From Myxocyprinus asiaticus (Eukaryota; Chordata; Actinopteri; Cypriniformes; Catostomidae): a stretch of DNA of 64,000 bases. The position numbers were made by a program, and so were the translations under genes. Of the stretch, positions 63,337 through 64,000 are shown one piece after another (position 1 is the stretch's first letter; every line of letters begins with the position of its first letter). The notes under the pieces are model-generated. The model searched no databases. It saw only the letters and a program-made list of their open reading frames with translations, and was not told the origin of the DNA. The stretch is taken from the NCBI RefSeq assembly GCF_019703515.2, contig NC_059362.1:23992826-24056825 (forward strand). The letters run 5' to 3'.

Positions 63337-64000
63337 GCTGCATTTACACCTTGCAGTCAAATGTGTCTCCACTGTGATCGGATAGAGATCCAATCAAAGT
63401 TACCTAAGCAAAATTAAAAACGCTACTTACAAATTTCATCAGAGGCTATGGTAACTGAAAATTCTCCATCTTATAGTAATTTTAAAAACATTGATGGATA
63501 ATTCAAACACTTTTCATAACTTTGACAGTTAGGGTTTTACCTTCACTGAGCAATTTTTAGCAGCTGCAAAAGCCAAATTTCGGGTCGGCTAAACAAATTT
63601 AATGATATTCATCTCGCGTTCTGCACTTTGTAAGTGCGAAAATATGCTTCTCATCTGAAACGCACGAGGGAAGCCTGGTTTCACGTGAGTGATTTGAGGA
63701 GAAAGACAAGATATTCCAAGTGTATTTCAATTGAATAATTCATGGAATATTCTTCATGGTTCTGGTGACAGGATTGCAAGACGGCAGTGTCTGTTGCATT
63801 CTTTACATTGCAATGGCAGATTAAACCGCAATATAGCACATTAACAATGGATGACTATAGCATAACCTCATCACATAATTACTTACATAGTTTTATCCGG
63901 TTAACGAAAACGCATTTTGAATGTGGTCAGAATCCGTCCCTGACCACCTCTGAATGTGGTTTCAGTGATCACAAAGTGTCATGGGTGGATTTACACCTGG
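63337..64000. repeat. MITE-like element running off the window
   Basis: The left arm CTGCATTTACACCTTGCAGT with GTGATCGGAT is mirrored near the window end by TGATCACAAAGTGTCATGG and GGATTTACACCTGG. It is probably a TTTACACC-ended MITE whose right terminus is just at or beyond 64000. It lies in the mdn1 intron right of 63230; the next upstream exon is not in view. Confidence 0.45.

Overview
This window is vertebrate nuclear DNA. It is most likely from a cyprinid (carp-like) teleost: the exons are short, the introns are AT-rich and use GT/AG splice sites, and the non-coding DNA is packed with fish-type repeats (Tc1-like elements, DIRS retrotransposons, palindromic MITEs, tRNA-derived SINEs). No bacterial, organellar or viral genes are seen. 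The species assignment is inference.

Two host genes lie head-to-tail on the minus strand, and both run off the window. Positions 928-8380 carry katna1 (katanin p60 subunit A1, a microtubule-severing AAA ATPase). Its 5' part is complete, but the exons for roughly the last 115 residues lie left of position 1. Positions 12467-63230 carry mdn1 (midasin, the giant AAA ATPase that remodels pre-60S ribosomes). I placed 72 coding exons (about 12.3 kb, about 4,110 codons), running from the second half of AAA domain 4, through AAA5, AAA6, a long linker and an Asp/Glu-rich region, to the MIDAS (VWA) domain and stop codon. The exons for roughly the first 1,480 residues lie right of position 64000. Every exon boundary was read from GT/AG sites, and codons that can be read across the junctions continue in frame. 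The two genes are not functionally related; they simply share an orientation and a 4 kb spacer.

The spacer (about 8450-12466) holds a TTAA-flanked, piggyBac-like non-autonomous element into which an almost intact Tc1-like transposon (9002-10577, long IR/DR-type ends) has jumped. Its transposase is broken by one frameshift. The katna1 introns hold a three-deep nest (MITE, Tc1 relic, palindromic MITE) at 4611-6008 and a short Tc1-type MITE at 6908-7428.

The mdn1 introns hold three minus-strand DIRS-type tyrosine-recombinase retroelements. One is nearly complete (about 39891-44874), with gag, RT/RNase H and recombinase regions, inverted ends and an internal complementary region. A 5' fragment (about 25040-27272) sits inside another element with a 10-bp target duplication. 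A 3' fragment (about 29786-32745) is interrupted by a further element. At least three SINEs, two more Tc1-derived pieces and many palindromic MITEs fill the remaining introns. I found no convincing new biological system. The points of interest are nested insertion histories, DIRS replication landmarks, and repeats lying very close to splice sites of an essential gene.
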